Assembly (NCBI GenBank): GCA_030653435.1
Contig: JAURZI010000078.1
Coordinates: forward strand, 1 to 41,977
From: Methylovulum sp.
Lineage (GTDB): Bacteria; Pseudomonadota; Gammaproteobacteria; Methylococcales; Methylomonadaceae
Length of the DNA: 41,977 nucleotides
Reading direction: 5' to 3'
Below, in pieces: positions 41,948-41,977 of this stretch. Within the stretch, counting starts at the first letter, position 1; the number at the start of each line of letters is the position of its first letter. Under the pieces are notes generated by a model. It worked only from the letters and a program-made list of their open reading frames with translations. It did not search any database and was not told the origin of the DNA. Made by a program: the position numbers and the translations under genes.

Positions 41948-41977
41948 GGTGTTTTGGGAAGTGAATGCAGTGGATAT

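Overview
The window looks like chromosomal accessory DNA from a Gram-negative gammaproteobacterium. A methanotroph of the order Methylococcales is plausible but not proven. Pointers to this are two NosL-type copper proteins beside a copper P-type ATPase and a DsbD-like reductase, a NifX-type nitrogen-fixation protein, and palindromic intergenic repeats plus IS families of kinds I associate with that group. No rRNA or tRNA gene was seen, so the taxonomy is inference.

Layout. (1) 1-3998: a probable 3' end of a group II intron abuts a compact Tn3-family transposon (tnpR, res, tnpA; 38-bp right IR at 3961-3998) whose left IR has lost its outer third. (2) 4069-17646: a copper and thiol handling module. 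It holds a CopA-type ATPase and two small, related membrane proteins (one methionine-rich) on the minus strand. On the plus strand are a TauE/DsbD_2-like membrane protein with a C-terminal cupredoxin domain, a tightly packed operon (small anchored protein, MacB/FtsX-type permease, LolD-like ATPase, polytopic membrane protein, NosL, TlpA-like thioredoxin lipoprotein, NosL fused to a predicted beta-barrel), and then dsbD. Two palindromic repeat elements sit in this module, one apparently inside the 5' end of the nosL reading frame. (3) 17720-21948: a second Tn3-family transposon whose tnpA is split by a 253-bp MITE with a perfect 8-bp target duplication; removing the MITE restores a 984-codon frame. 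(4) 22325-28329: a four-gene operon that I cannot match to a named system. It encodes a TrpF-like/STAS/GHKL-ATPase fusion, a protein with two phosphoribosyltransferase-type motifs, an unrecognised protein, and a KAP-family P-loop NTPase. This is the best candidate for an undescribed conflict or defence system. (5) 28426-32662: an ISAzo13-type transposase fragment and a divergent SPFH / TPM / zinc-ribbon membrane module. (6) 32772-39660: a type II CBASS locus (CD-NTase, E2-E1 fusion, JAB protease, HNH-SAVED effector with an unusual N-terminal extension). Two small genes precede it, and a CapW/BrxR-like WYL regulator faces it. A perfect palindrome lies exactly between the -35 and -10 elements of the CBASS promoter and is probably the CapW operator. 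(7) 39719-41947: an IS1-family element with an in-frame stop, 23-bp tandem repeats, and a 682-bp gene-poor element with Tn7-like repeated end motifs that has truncated a NifX-family gene.

How the parts fit. The copper module probably exports cytoplasmic copper (CopA) and delivers copper and reducing power to periplasmic or outer-membrane targets (NosL, TlpA, DsbD, ABC transporter). The right half is a defence island, with one recognisable system (CBASS under CapW control) and one apparently new operon, surrounded by transposon debris that shows repeated insertion. All functions come from reading motifs by eye; no database search was possible.
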